From Firmicutes bacterium UBA3738 (lineage in GTDB: Bacteria; Bacillota; Clostridia; Peptostreptococcales; Anaerovoracaceae): a DNA stretch of 6,523 nt. The stretch covers positions 1 to 6,523 of the forward strand of contig DFGY01000005.1 of the NCBI GenBank assembly GCA_002372505.1. The letters run 5' to 3'. Positions within the stretch are counted from its first letter, which is position 1. The number at the start of each line of letters is the position of its first letter. Of this stretch, positions 1 through 5,779 are shown one piece after another. The notes beneath the pieces are model-generated. The model did not search any database, was not told where the DNA came from, and saw only the letters and a program-made list of their open reading frames with translations. Position numbers and translations under genes: made by a program.

Positions 1-999
1 GTTGAAGCCATTCCTTCTATCGGATTTATCCATAGAGGTCTGGAAAAGCTGGTGGAAAAGAAAGAATTCACCGAAATGGTGTATGTAATTGAAAGAATCT
101 GCGGTATCTGCAGCTTCGGTCACGGCTGGGGATGCGTCCAGTCAATCGAAGGCGCACTGGGTCTGGAAGTTCCGGACAGAGCAGAATTCTTAAGAACACT
201 CTGGCATGAGCTGGGCAGAGTACACTCCCACCTCCTGTGGCTGGGACTTCTGGCTGACGGTTTCGGCTTTGAAAGTCTGTTCAACCACTGCTGGAGAGTA
301 AGAGAGACTGTTCTCGACCTGTTTGAAGAAACAACAGGTGGCCGTGTAATCTTCTCAGTATGTAAAGTCGGTGGCGTAAGAAAAGACATCGATGCAGACA
401 CACTCAAGAAGATTGCTGACACACTTGAAGATCTGAAAGCAGAAATCAAAACACTGACAGATGTATTCCTTAACGATAGTTCCGTTAAGAACAGACTGTG
501 CGGCGTAGGCGTTCTCACCAAGGAAGACGCTATCGAGCTTTGCACAGTAGGCCCAATGGCCAGAGCATCCGGTGTCGTTCAGGACATCAGACTCAATGGT
601 CACGGCATGTACGAAGAAGTAGGATTCGAACCTGTTATCGCTGAAGAAGGCGACTGCTACGGCAGATGTAAGGTAAGAATCGGAGAAATCTTCGAATCAA
701 TCAGAATGATTCAGAAGGTTGTTGAAATCATTCCGGAAGGACCGCTGGATGTACCTGTAAAGGGCAACATGACAGGCGAGTTCGTAACGAGAATGGAACA
801 GCCCAGAGGCGAAGCCGTTTACTATGCTAAGGGCTTCGATCCGGGTAACGAGACTAAGTTCATGGAAAGAATGAGAGTCCGTACACCAACCAACATGAAC
901 ATTCCGGCAATGGTTAAGACACTCCAGGGCTGCGATCTGGCAGACGTGCCAATGCTCGTACTGACAATCGACCCATGCATCAGTTGTACAGAAAGGTAG
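1..999 (+). CDS. echE: Ech-type [NiFe]-hydrogenase catalytic large subunit (5'-truncated by window edge)
   Basis: This is the catalytic subunit of a group 4 membrane-bound, energy-converting hydrogenase, which couples reduced ferredoxin oxidation to H2 formation and ion pumping. The reading frame is open from base 1, so the gene starts upstream; 332 residues are visible and roughly the first 25-30 of a typical EchE are missing. The N-terminal Ni-ligand motif RICGICSFGH is at visible residues 32-41, and the C-terminal motif DPCISC at 324-329 is followed by only TER before the stop. The four cysteines of these motifs (34, 37, 326, 329) are the expected ligands of the NiFe(CN)2CO centre. The terminal Arg in place of the usual His, and the lack of a C-terminal extension, match Ech/CooH-type subunits, which from family knowledge should not need endopeptidase maturation. 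The gene is 10 bp upstream of the iron-sulfur subunit, and the stop codon abuts that gene's ribosome binding site. Group 4 identity is firm; Ech versus a close relative is inferred. Confidence 0.93.
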   Translation, partial: VEAIPSIGFIHRGLEKLVEKKEFTEMVYVIERICGICSFGHGWGCVQSIEGALGLEVPDRAEFLRTLWHELGRVHSHLLWLGLLADGFGFESLFNHCWRVRETVLDLFEETTGGRVIFSVCKVGGVRKDIDADTLKKIADTLEDLKAEIKTLTDVFLNDSSVKNRLCGVGVLTKEDAIELCTVGPMARASGVVQDIRLNGHGMYEEVGFEPVIAEEGDCYGRCKVRIGEIFESIRMIQKVVEIIPEGPLDVPVKGNMTGEFVTRMEQPRGEAVYYAKGFDPGNETKFMERMRVRTPTNMNIPAMVKTLQGCDLADVPMLVLTIDPCISCTER

Positions 1000-1009
1000 G
1001 TGAAAGGTA

Positions 1010-1582
1010 ATGTCAACATTTAAGATGGGCAAGTTGCTCCTTAACAGTTTGTTCAAAAAGCCTGCTACCAAGATTTCGGCTGATCAGCCAATCATCAAGA
1101 AGGATTGGTTTGAAAGAACTAGAGGGTCAATTGACATCACAGTAGAAGACTGCATTAAGTGCGGTATGTGTCAGAGAAAATGCCCGACAAATGCTATTAC
1201 AGTAAGCAGAGACGAAAGCTTCTGGGAAATCCAGAGAATGCAGTGTATCCAGTGCGGATGCTGCGTAGAGGTTTGCCCGAAGAAGTGCCTGCACATGAAC
1301 GATACTTACACAGCTCCTAACGTAGTTAAGGTAGTTGACAAGTTCGACATTCCGGTACAGGAAAAGCCGGCAGCTAAGGCTGAAGGTGGTGCTGCTGCAG
1401 GCGGCGACGGACTCACATGCAACATGGAAGAGTGCGTATTCTGCGGACTTTGCGCAAAGACTTGCCCTGTTGACGCACTGACAGTTGACAGAGGCGAGAA
1501 GAAATGGGAAGTCGACAAGGACACTTGCATCCAGTGCGGTGCCTGCGTAGACAAATGCCCGAAGAAGTGCCTGTCACTCTAA
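1010..1582 (+). CDS. echF: EchF-like iron-sulfur subunit with duplicated 2x[4Fe-4S] ferredoxin module
   Basis: This is a polyferredoxin-type electron-transfer subunit predicted to relay electrons between ferredoxin and the hydrogenase core. An AGGTGAAAGG ribosome binding site overlaps the echE stop and sits just before the ATG. Residues 1-44 resemble the EchF lead-in. Module 1 (about 45-96) carries cysteines 48, 51, 54, 58 and 79, 82, 85, 89. Module 2 (about 139-190) carries cysteines 142, 145, 148, 152 and 173, 176, 179, 183. That gives four predicted [4Fe-4S] clusters. The modules align without gaps at 27 of 52 identical positions by my count, and both end in CPKKCL with an extra conserved Cys (93, 187). 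Between them, about residues 117-136 form a Pro/Ala/Lys then Ala/Gly-rich linker. Typical EchF is about 120-140 aa with two clusters, so the 190-aa length is a C-terminal expansion. No membrane segment is visible. It is the last gene of its operon, followed by a terminator 24 bp on. Confidence 0.9.
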   Translation: MSTFKMGKLLLNSLFKKPATKISADQPIIKKDWFERTRGSIDITVEDCIKCGMCQRKCPTNAITVSRDESFWEIQRMQCIQCGCCVEVCPKKCLHMNDTYTAPNVVKVVDKFDIPVQEKPAAKAEGGAAAGGDGLTCNMEECVFCGLCAKTCPVDALTVDRGEKKWEVDKDTCIQCGACVDKCPKKCLSL

Positions 1583-1606
1583 GCGCATTTAATAACCTAA
1601 AATGTG

Positions 1607-1641
1607 AAAGACCGAGGTTCATTATGGCCCCGGTCTTTTTT
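1607..1641 (+). terminator. Rho-independent terminator of the ech operon
   Basis: An 11-bp stem pairs AAAGACCGAGG (1607-1617) with CCCCGGTCTTT (1628-1638), with a single A.C mismatch and a 10-nt loop. The right arm runs into six T residues (1636-1641). It lies 24 bp after the echF-like stop codon, as expected for the end of the hydrogenase transcript. Confidence 0.9.
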
Positions 1642-1642
1642 G

Positions 1643-1714
1643 TGCGTTTCACAGGGACAGGTTTTGCGTTCCGCTGCCGGCAGCGGAACGCAAAGCCTGT
1701 CCCCGTGAAACGCA
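1643..1714. repeat. 72-bp near-perfect palindrome, REP/MITE-like intergenic element
   Basis: Two 36-base arms (1643-1678 and 1679-1714) meet at a GCCGGC centre with no spacer. Thirty-four of 36 positions are Watson-Crick complementary. The exceptions are 1653/1704 (A.C) and 1662/1695 (T.G, a wobble pair in the plus-strand RNA). The inner 16 bp of each arm are perfect. The arms contain the words TTTCAC, GGGACAGG and GCGTTCCGCTGCC, and the right flank carries CCCCTGTCACC (1718-1728). Intergenic palindromes rich in GGGACAGG or GGGACGG words are a recurring class of REP-like repeats in clostridial genomes as I recall, but family membership is inference. It sits between the ech terminator and the promoter of the next operon and could itself form a very stable RNA hairpin or DNA cruciform. 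Confidence 0.85.
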
Positions 1715-1731
1715 GGGCCCCTGTCACCTTA

Positions 1732-1760
1732 TTGTGCCGGAGGGTCTTTTTTAGTATGAT
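1732..1760 (+). promoter_or_regulatory. Putative sigma-A promoter of the unknown-function operon
   Basis: TTGTGC (1732-1737, 3 of 6 matches to the -35 consensus) is followed after 17 bp by TATGAT (1755-1760, 5 of 6 matches to the -10). Start of transcription would fall near 1767, leaving a leader of about 27 nt before the ATG at 1794, which contains the ribosome binding site. The weak -35 keeps confidence moderate. Confidence 0.5.
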
Positions 1761-1793
1761 GTAGAAAAGATGATTTTGAAAAAAGGAGATCCT

Positions 1794-2585
1794 ATGGCGG
1801 GAATAGAAAAGAGTATAGAGCTTTATGAAATGATTATAGAGCGCCTTCGGGATTCAGGTTTGGCTCCCAATCAACTTAAATACTATGAGGAATGTCTTAA
1901 TCTTATTCGCAGCTGCGCCACTGCGGAAGAGGCGGAGCTGGCAATGAGAAACAGCCCCCTGTATAATCAGGGCGGCCAGGCTCTCATGCTGGATAAATTT
2001 ATTGCGTACATGAAGGCCATGGAGTACTGCGGCTATGAGGAAGCGGAACGGGTGTACCGGGACAAGTACAATGAGATAAAGGATAATTACGCCTCTGCAT
2101 GGGATACTTCATACATGGAGCGGATAACGGGAATTCTGACGGAATACGAAGAGCGCAAGTCCCTGTTTACTGAAGTTGCCTTTGGGCCTGTAAATTATTT
2201 GGGAGCCAGCGAGCTTCCGACAGATGAAGGTGGCAGAAAAATGGATGATGACAAACTGAAAGATGCATATGTGAAATTGTCATCTAAAGGGCTGGACTTT
2301 TTTGAAATGGCGAGAGAACCAATATACCGCGAGCTGGTACCGCTGGATGATGAAATGTATGCAATTTACATTAACAATCTAAAAGATATTTTAGGCAAGG
2401 GAACCATGGCGGAGAATGAGGATCAGATCGAGTATGCGAGGATAAAGGAATTCGCAGAGACCCACAAGGATGATCTTAGAGCCGCCCGGGAAAAGGTTCG
2501 TGTGGAGAAGGCAGTATTTCTTGCGGTTCCAAACGAAGAAGCCACGTGTAAATACGACTTTATCGAAAAGGCAGAGGAGGTGTAG
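1794..2585 (+). CDS. Hypothetical protein, soluble, helix-rich, charged (263 aa)
   Basis: I do not recognise this protein. The frame is open from an earlier ATG at 1770, but AAAGGAG at 1782-1788 places the start at 1794 (MAGIEKS...). The 263-residue product is rich in Glu, Lys, Tyr and Met, has no signal peptide or membrane segment, and reads as mostly amphipathic helices. Residues 1-125 look like successive helical hairpins (for example EEAERVYRDKYNEIKDNY at 82-99). A Gly/Pro-containing stretch at about 130-150 separates a second helical region with DKLKDAYVKLSSKGLDFFEM at 153-172 and a KDDLRAAREKVRVEKA helix at 225-240. Only three cysteines are present (34, 41, 79 plus one near 252), so no metal site is evident. 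It is 2 bp from the next unknown gene, whose ribosome binding site lies in its last codons, so the pair is almost certainly co-translated and may form a complex. Confidence 0.85.
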   Translation: MAGIEKSIELYEMIIERLRDSGLAPNQLKYYEECLNLIRSCATAEEAELAMRNSPLYNQGGQALMLDKFIAYMKAMEYCGYEEAERVYRDKYNEIKDNYASAWDTSYMERITGILTEYEERKSLFTEVAFGPVNYLGASELPTDEGGRKMDDDKLKDAYVKLSSKGLDFFEMAREPIYRELVPLDDEMYAIYINNLKDILGKGTMAENEDQIEYARIKEFAETHKDDLRAAREKVRVEKAVFLAVPNEEATCKYDFIEKAEEV

Positions 2586-2587
2586 AC

Positions 2588-3736
2588 ATGGACGCATTAA
2601 TAAAGCAGACAGCGGATGCTTACATAAATGCCTTTGAGCCATACATAGAAGGTAAAGAAGAGACGAAAGCCCTTGTGGAAAAGTTCAAGGATGAAATATA
2701 TGTCCTTGCCGAATCCTGCGGAGACATAACGGAGTTCATGCAGAGATTCCAGACGGAGGGATATCAGGACAGATATACAAATATGTTCTCTGCCATATAC
2801 ATGCAGTCCGGAGAAGTGAGTGGGGCGGCAAGTAACGGATCGGTAAGTGATGAGACGGAATATGTGCCGGTTTCTGAGAGGCTGACTGTAAAGCAATTTG
2901 TAGAACAATACAGACCTGCCTATGAAGAAATAAAAAAGGCAGGCAACAGAAAAAATGCTGAAGCCATTTACGAGGAACTATTCGCTGTAGCAGACAGAAC
3001 CGACGAGCTTCAGGAAATGTCACTCATTCTCGAGCGCGAGCATCTCTTGTTTAAAATCGCATCCATAGATTTAGCGGAGTCTGGCACGGTAGCATTCCGT
3101 TCAATGGATCCCAACTGGGACCTTACGGTAAAGGGCAGGGAAATGCTTGCCCGCGCATATGAGGAATCCCGCAGCGATGAGGAACTTACATACAGAACGG
3201 AAATAACCAAGAGAGATTCCGAAAGAACCGACTTTAACGAGCAGTTTAAATATGGAGCAATATTCGGTGGCCTGTTTGGTGCAACAGTCTGGTGGAACAT
3301 GGCTCTGGATGAAGTGCGCTCAGGCGGACCCGCGGCTGACAAGTGTATAGGTTCACTCATTCGCCAGCGGAAAAAGGCCCGGGAACTTTGGGATCTCATT
3401 GAGAAGGGAATGAGTCTGTCATGGAATGATATTGCAACCAATCCCTACACAAGAATTCTTCTGCAGTATCCGGTGCAGACCGATGAACTCTTTAGAACAA
3501 AGATGGTTCTTCCACCCGAATCTGTAGATGCAGTAAGATACATATGGGAAGAGGAACTTATCAGTGACCGGACAATTGAGGACATACTGATAAACCCGTC
3601 GCCTATGACCTACTATATGCAGATTTCAAAAACAAAAGACCTGGTCATGGAAAGGTACAGAAAAAAGGCCGAAGAATTAAACAGCCATCTGCCATACTTC
3701 GAAATGAAGAAGAATCTGTCCGGTGGTAATGTATAA
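2588..3736 (+). CDS. Hypothetical protein, helix-rich with one Gly-rich hydrophobic segment (382 aa)
   Basis: I do not recognise this protein. The start is set by AGGAGGTG (2575-2582), which overlaps the end of the preceding gene; the ATG is 2 bp after that gene's stop. Residues 1-70 are helical and acidic. Residues 72-97 are Ser/Gly/Glu-rich and probably a flexible linker. Residues 98-215 are again strongly charged helices (EEIKKAGNRKNAEAIYEELF at 113-132). Residues 222-240 form an uncharged stretch (AIFGGLFGATVWWNMAL within it) with glycines in a GGxxG pattern, either a buried core helix or a single membrane-touching segment. The C-terminal part (250-375) has basic and aromatic helices and no catalytic motif that I know. 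There is no signal peptide. The tight pairing with the 263-aa gene and the VanZ-like gene 27 bp downstream suggest one transcript, but shared function is inference. Confidence 0.85.
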   Translation: MDALIKQTADAYINAFEPYIEGKEETKALVEKFKDEIYVLAESCGDITEFMQRFQTEGYQDRYTNMFSAIYMQSGEVSGAASNGSVSDETEYVPVSERLTVKQFVEQYRPAYEEIKKAGNRKNAEAIYEELFAVADRTDELQEMSLILEREHLLFKIASIDLAESGTVAFRSMDPNWDLTVKGREMLARAYEESRSDEELTYRTEITKRDSERTDFNEQFKYGAIFGGLFGATVWWNMALDEVRSGGPAADKCIGSLIRQRKKARELWDLIEKGMSLSWNDIATNPYTRILLQYPVQTDELFRTKMVLPPESVDAVRYIWEEELISDRTIEDILINPSPMTYYMQISKTKDLVMERYRKKAEELNSHLPYFEMKKNLSGGNV

Positions 3737-3763
3737 TTGAGCGTATATTAGGAAAGATGAGAT

Positions 3764-4210
3764 ATGAAAAAAGAAAAAGTGTTTAAGCTGCTTCTTGCAG
3801 CCTATGTATTAGTGTTGGTCTGGATCATTTTATTAAAGTGTTCCTTTAACATATCACTGAACATCCTGCCCTACAGGTGGAGCAATTACATACCCTTTCA
3901 AGATTTTATTATGTCCCTTCAGCATGGATTTGAGTATGGCGACTGGTACTCGGCGAAATCCAATGCCATGGATTTAATTATAAACGCAACTTTGTTTGTG
4001 CCATTTGGATTTCTGGCGTCAGCTGTGACACGTGGAAAGAATAAACTGAAATGCATAATGGCAGCCTTTTTCCTCATTGTGATATTTGAAGGAATTCAGT
4101 TTGTGGCAAAACTCGGAATTTGCGACATCACTGATGTTATTACGAATACAACAGGAGCGGCGCTGGGTGTAATTATATATGCCGGTGTTAAGCGTGGGAC
4201 GCATCTGTGA
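3764..4210 (+). CDS. VanZ-like family membrane protein
   Basis: This 148-residue integral membrane protein has the size and motif order of the VanZ-like family (Pfam PF04892). Four membrane segments are visible at about residues 7-25, 70-88, 97-114 and 125-142. Family hallmarks are YIPF at 42-45 after the first helix, NATLFVPFGF at 74-83, FEGIQ at 108-112, and CDITDVITNTTGAALG at 120-135. A moderate ribosome binding site (AGGAAAGA, from 3750) precedes the ATG. The original VanZ of Tn1546 gives low-level teicoplanin resistance, but most chromosomal relatives have no proven role, and resistance should not be assumed here. It follows the two unknown genes by 27 bp with no terminator between, so it is probably the last gene of that operon. 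The next gene has its own putative promoter. Confidence 0.87.
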   Translation: MKKEKVFKLLLAAYVLVLVWIILLKCSFNISLNILPYRWSNYIPFQDFIMSLQHGFEYGDWYSAKSNAMDLIINATLFVPFGFLASAVTRGKNKLKCIMAAFFLIVIFEGIQFVAKLGICDITDVITNTTGAALGVIIYAGVKRGTHL

Positions 4211-4239
4211 TTGTAGCTTTTTTAGTAATATGTTAAAAT
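4211..4239 (+). promoter_or_regulatory. Putative extended -10 promoter of the acetyltransferase-exonuclease pair
   Basis: TTGTAG (4211-4216) is followed after 17 bp by TAAAAT (4234-4239), and the -10 is preceded by TG with one intervening base (4231-4232), the extended -10 pattern. The predicted start near 4246 gives a leader of about 60 nt that includes the AGAGGAAG ribosome binding site (about 4292-4299). It lies directly after the VanZ-like stop codon. Confidence 0.5.
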
Positions 4240-4306
4240 TGTTTCAATTCTTATACCGATGGAAAGGGCATACCTTGAAAATAAATAGTGGAGAGGAAGA
4301 AGTATT

Positions 4307-4876
4307 ATGGAACTGAAGGAACTACTGGAGCATTATAATAACGGAGATACATTAGGTGAGGATTTTGAGGTAATAGAGCTCATGAGATATTACAGCAGGC
4401 AGGCCCAGAAGATTACCATGGAAATAAATACGAAGTTCCACGAGCCGGATGCGCTGGCGGAACTTTTTTCTGAATTGATAGGCAAACCGGTAGGAGAGCA
4501 CTTCGGACTTTTCCCGCCTTTCTATACCGACTTCGGAAAGAACATTACCATTGGCGATAACGTGTTCATCAATGCCGGCTGTAAGTTCCAGGACCAGGGC
4601 GGAATCGTAATTGAAGAAGGAGCCCTCATAGGCCATGGCGTAATACTCGCAACATTGGATCACGACATGATGCCGGAAAAGAGGCAGCAGCTTCACCCTG
4701 CACCTATACACATCGGTAAGAGAGTATGGGTTGGCGCCGGAGCGGTAATAACAAAGGGCGTAACCATAGGTGACGATGCGGTAGTGGCTGCCGGCGCAGT
4801 AGTCAACAAAGACGTTCCGCCGGAAACAATAGTAGGCGGAGTCCCGGCAAAGGTTATAAAAAGTATATACGAATAG
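4307..4876 (+). CDS. Sugar O-acetyltransferase of the LacA/Maa/NodL left-handed beta-helix family
   Basis: This is a cytoplasmic acetyl-CoA-dependent acyltransferase of the hexapeptide-repeat superfamily. The 189 residues match the family's usual length. An N-terminal helical cap (about 1-60) is followed by hexapeptide coils: FGKNITIGDNVFINAGC (76-92), GGIVIEEGALIGHGVILAT (98-116), a loop with His119 in TLDHD, then IHIGKRVWVGAGAVITKG (134-151), VTIGDDAVVAAGAVVNKD (152-169) and the closing VGGVPAKVI (176-184). The order and the VGGxPAKVI ending are typical of galactoside/maltose/nodulation acetyltransferases. The catalytic loop reads TLDHDMMPEKR where classical members have a T-x-H-P-type loop, so this is probably a distinct subfamily and the acceptor is unknown. 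The family also includes acyltransferases of other substrates. The exonuclease gene starts 4 bp after its stop. Confidence 0.88.
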   Translation: MELKELLEHYNNGDTLGEDFEVIELMRYYSRQAQKITMEINTKFHEPDALAELFSELIGKPVGEHFGLFPPFYTDFGKNITIGDNVFINAGCKFQDQGGIVIEEGALIGHGVILATLDHDMMPEKRQQLHPAPIHIGKRVWVGAGAVITKGVTIGDDAVVAAGAVVNKDVPPETIVGGVPAKVIKSIYE

Positions 4877-4880
4877 TGTT

Positions 4881-5447
4881 ATGAGATTTGTGGTAATGGA
4901 CCTGGAATGGAACCAGTCGATAAATACATATGTGGCGGAGAGTAATGGCATCAGGCTGCGTGGTGAAATAGTGCAGATAGGTGCTGTTAAGCTGAACGAA
5001 AAGCTTGAGATAACGGACAGATATTCAGAACTGATAAAGCCTGTGCACTATAAGAAAATGCAGCAAGGAGTTGTGGATCTCACTGAGATTACAGATGATA
5101 TGGTGCAGGAAGGCAGGCCATTCCCTGAGGTGGCGGAAGAATTCCTGGCGTGGTGCACACCGGATATTGTTTTCGCAACATGGAGCCAGAATGATATAAT
5201 AATGCTGGAAGACAATATGCTCTTTTACGGAATGGATATAGATGACCTTCCGGTATGTTATGACATGCAGATAGTCTTCGACGACCAGGTGATGATGGAT
5301 GGTCGTGATTATTCTTTAAGCTACGCTATGTGGAAGTTTGACGAAAAGCCGGAGCGTAGCCACGACGCCCTTAACGATGCTATAAATACCGCAAAGGTCA
5401 TGGGGCATCTTGACTTGGATGTGGATTTAACGGATTACGAAGTTTAA
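4881..5447 (+). CDS. DEDDh-type 3'-5' exonuclease (RNase T / DnaQ-like fold)
   Basis: This 188-residue protein is a single exonuclease domain of the DnaQ-like superfamily, which removes nucleotides from 3' ends of DNA or RNA using two metal ions. Exo I is MDLEW with Asp7 and Glu9. Exo II is ATWSQNDIIML with Asp105. Exo III is SHDALNDAINTA with His161 and Asp166. Together these supply the full DEDDh set, so it should be active. FVVMDLEW-type starts and the GEIVQIGAVKL strand (28-38) resemble stand-alone ERI-1/KapD-like exonucleases more than the replicative epsilon subunit. The ATG lies 4 bp after the acetyltransferase stop with no recognisable ribosome binding site, suggesting translational coupling. 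The next in-frame Met (residue 6) would cut into Exo I, so this start is preferred. The nucleic-acid substrate cannot be told from sequence. Confidence 0.9.
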   Translation: MRFVVMDLEWNQSINTYVAESNGIRLRGEIVQIGAVKLNEKLEITDRYSELIKPVHYKKMQQGVVDLTEITDDMVQEGRPFPEVAEEFLAWCTPDIVFATWSQNDIIMLEDNMLFYGMDIDDLPVCYDMQIVFDDQVMMDGRDYSLSYAMWKFDEKPERSHDALNDAINTAKVMGHLDLDVDLTDYEV

Positions 5448-5497
5448 TAAAATAATGGAGGCAAGAAAGTAGCGGAAGTGGATTTCTCCTTTTATGG

Positions 5498-5779
5498 CTA
5501 TGCTTTGTTTTGTGTAATTGTTAGGCTAAGTCCTAGTTGACGTACAATTTTTACGAGGGTAGTTAAATTTGGGATGGACTTAAAGGTTTCAATTCTTGCT
5601 ACAGATGACTGTGGAATGTCGCATAGTGAGGCTAGCTCACGTTGTGATAATCCTAAGTGATTTCGTTGCTCGACAATGGCACCAATAATGGCAGCAATGC
5701 TTTCGATTTCTTCGATTTCTGCTTTGCTGTTAGAGTCGATTGATTTAACGTAGTTTTTGTAACTATCCCATGTCTTCAT
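5498..5779 (-). CDS. HigA-like antitoxin, XRE-family HTH protein
   Basis: This is the DNA-binding antitoxin of a type II toxin-antitoxin pair. Residues 1-30 form an acidic, probably toxin-binding N-terminus (MKTWDSYKNYVKSID...). Residues about 32-87 form an XRE/Cro-type helix-turn-helix, with LSQRELASLCDIPQSSVARIE at 44-64 covering the recognition helices. It would neutralise the toxin and repress their shared promoter. The frame opens at an ATG at 5791 (97 aa), but AGGAAGG (complement of 5792-5798) touches that ATG with no spacing. The ATG at 5779 gives 93 aa, a 12-nt spacing and the MKTW-type beginning I associate with this family, so I chose it. The start overlaps the toxin's 3' end by 17 bp (29 bp with the longer start), consistent with translational coupling. 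Confidence 0.85.
   Translation of the reverse strand: MKTWDSYKNYVKSIDSNSKAEIEEIESIAAIIGAIVEQRNHLGLSQRELASLCDIPQSSVARIETFKSIPNLTTLVKIVRQLGLSLTITQNKA

Noticed and set aside
1643..1714. CRISPR repeat or riboswitch reading of the palindrome
   Set aside because: There is a single unit without spacers, and it is a simple spacerless hairpin without the branched conserved core of known riboswitches; it also lies beyond a terminator and before the next promoter.
1715..1752. Second terminator before the unknown-function operon
   Set aside because: It has a T6 tract but only a 4-bp possible stem (CCCT/AGGG) with a long loop, so it is not supported as a terminator.
1504..1764. Plus-strand 86-codon frame running through the terminator and palindrome
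   Set aside because: Its first part is an alternate frame of the iron-sulfur subunit and the rest translates the palindrome; it has no ribosome binding site and crosses a strong terminator.
4352..4951. Long (199-codon) minus-strand open frame opposite the acetyltransferase
   Set aside because: It is the shadow of the hexapeptide-repeat gene, whose repetitive codons keep the opposite frame open; no start signal or domain is seen.
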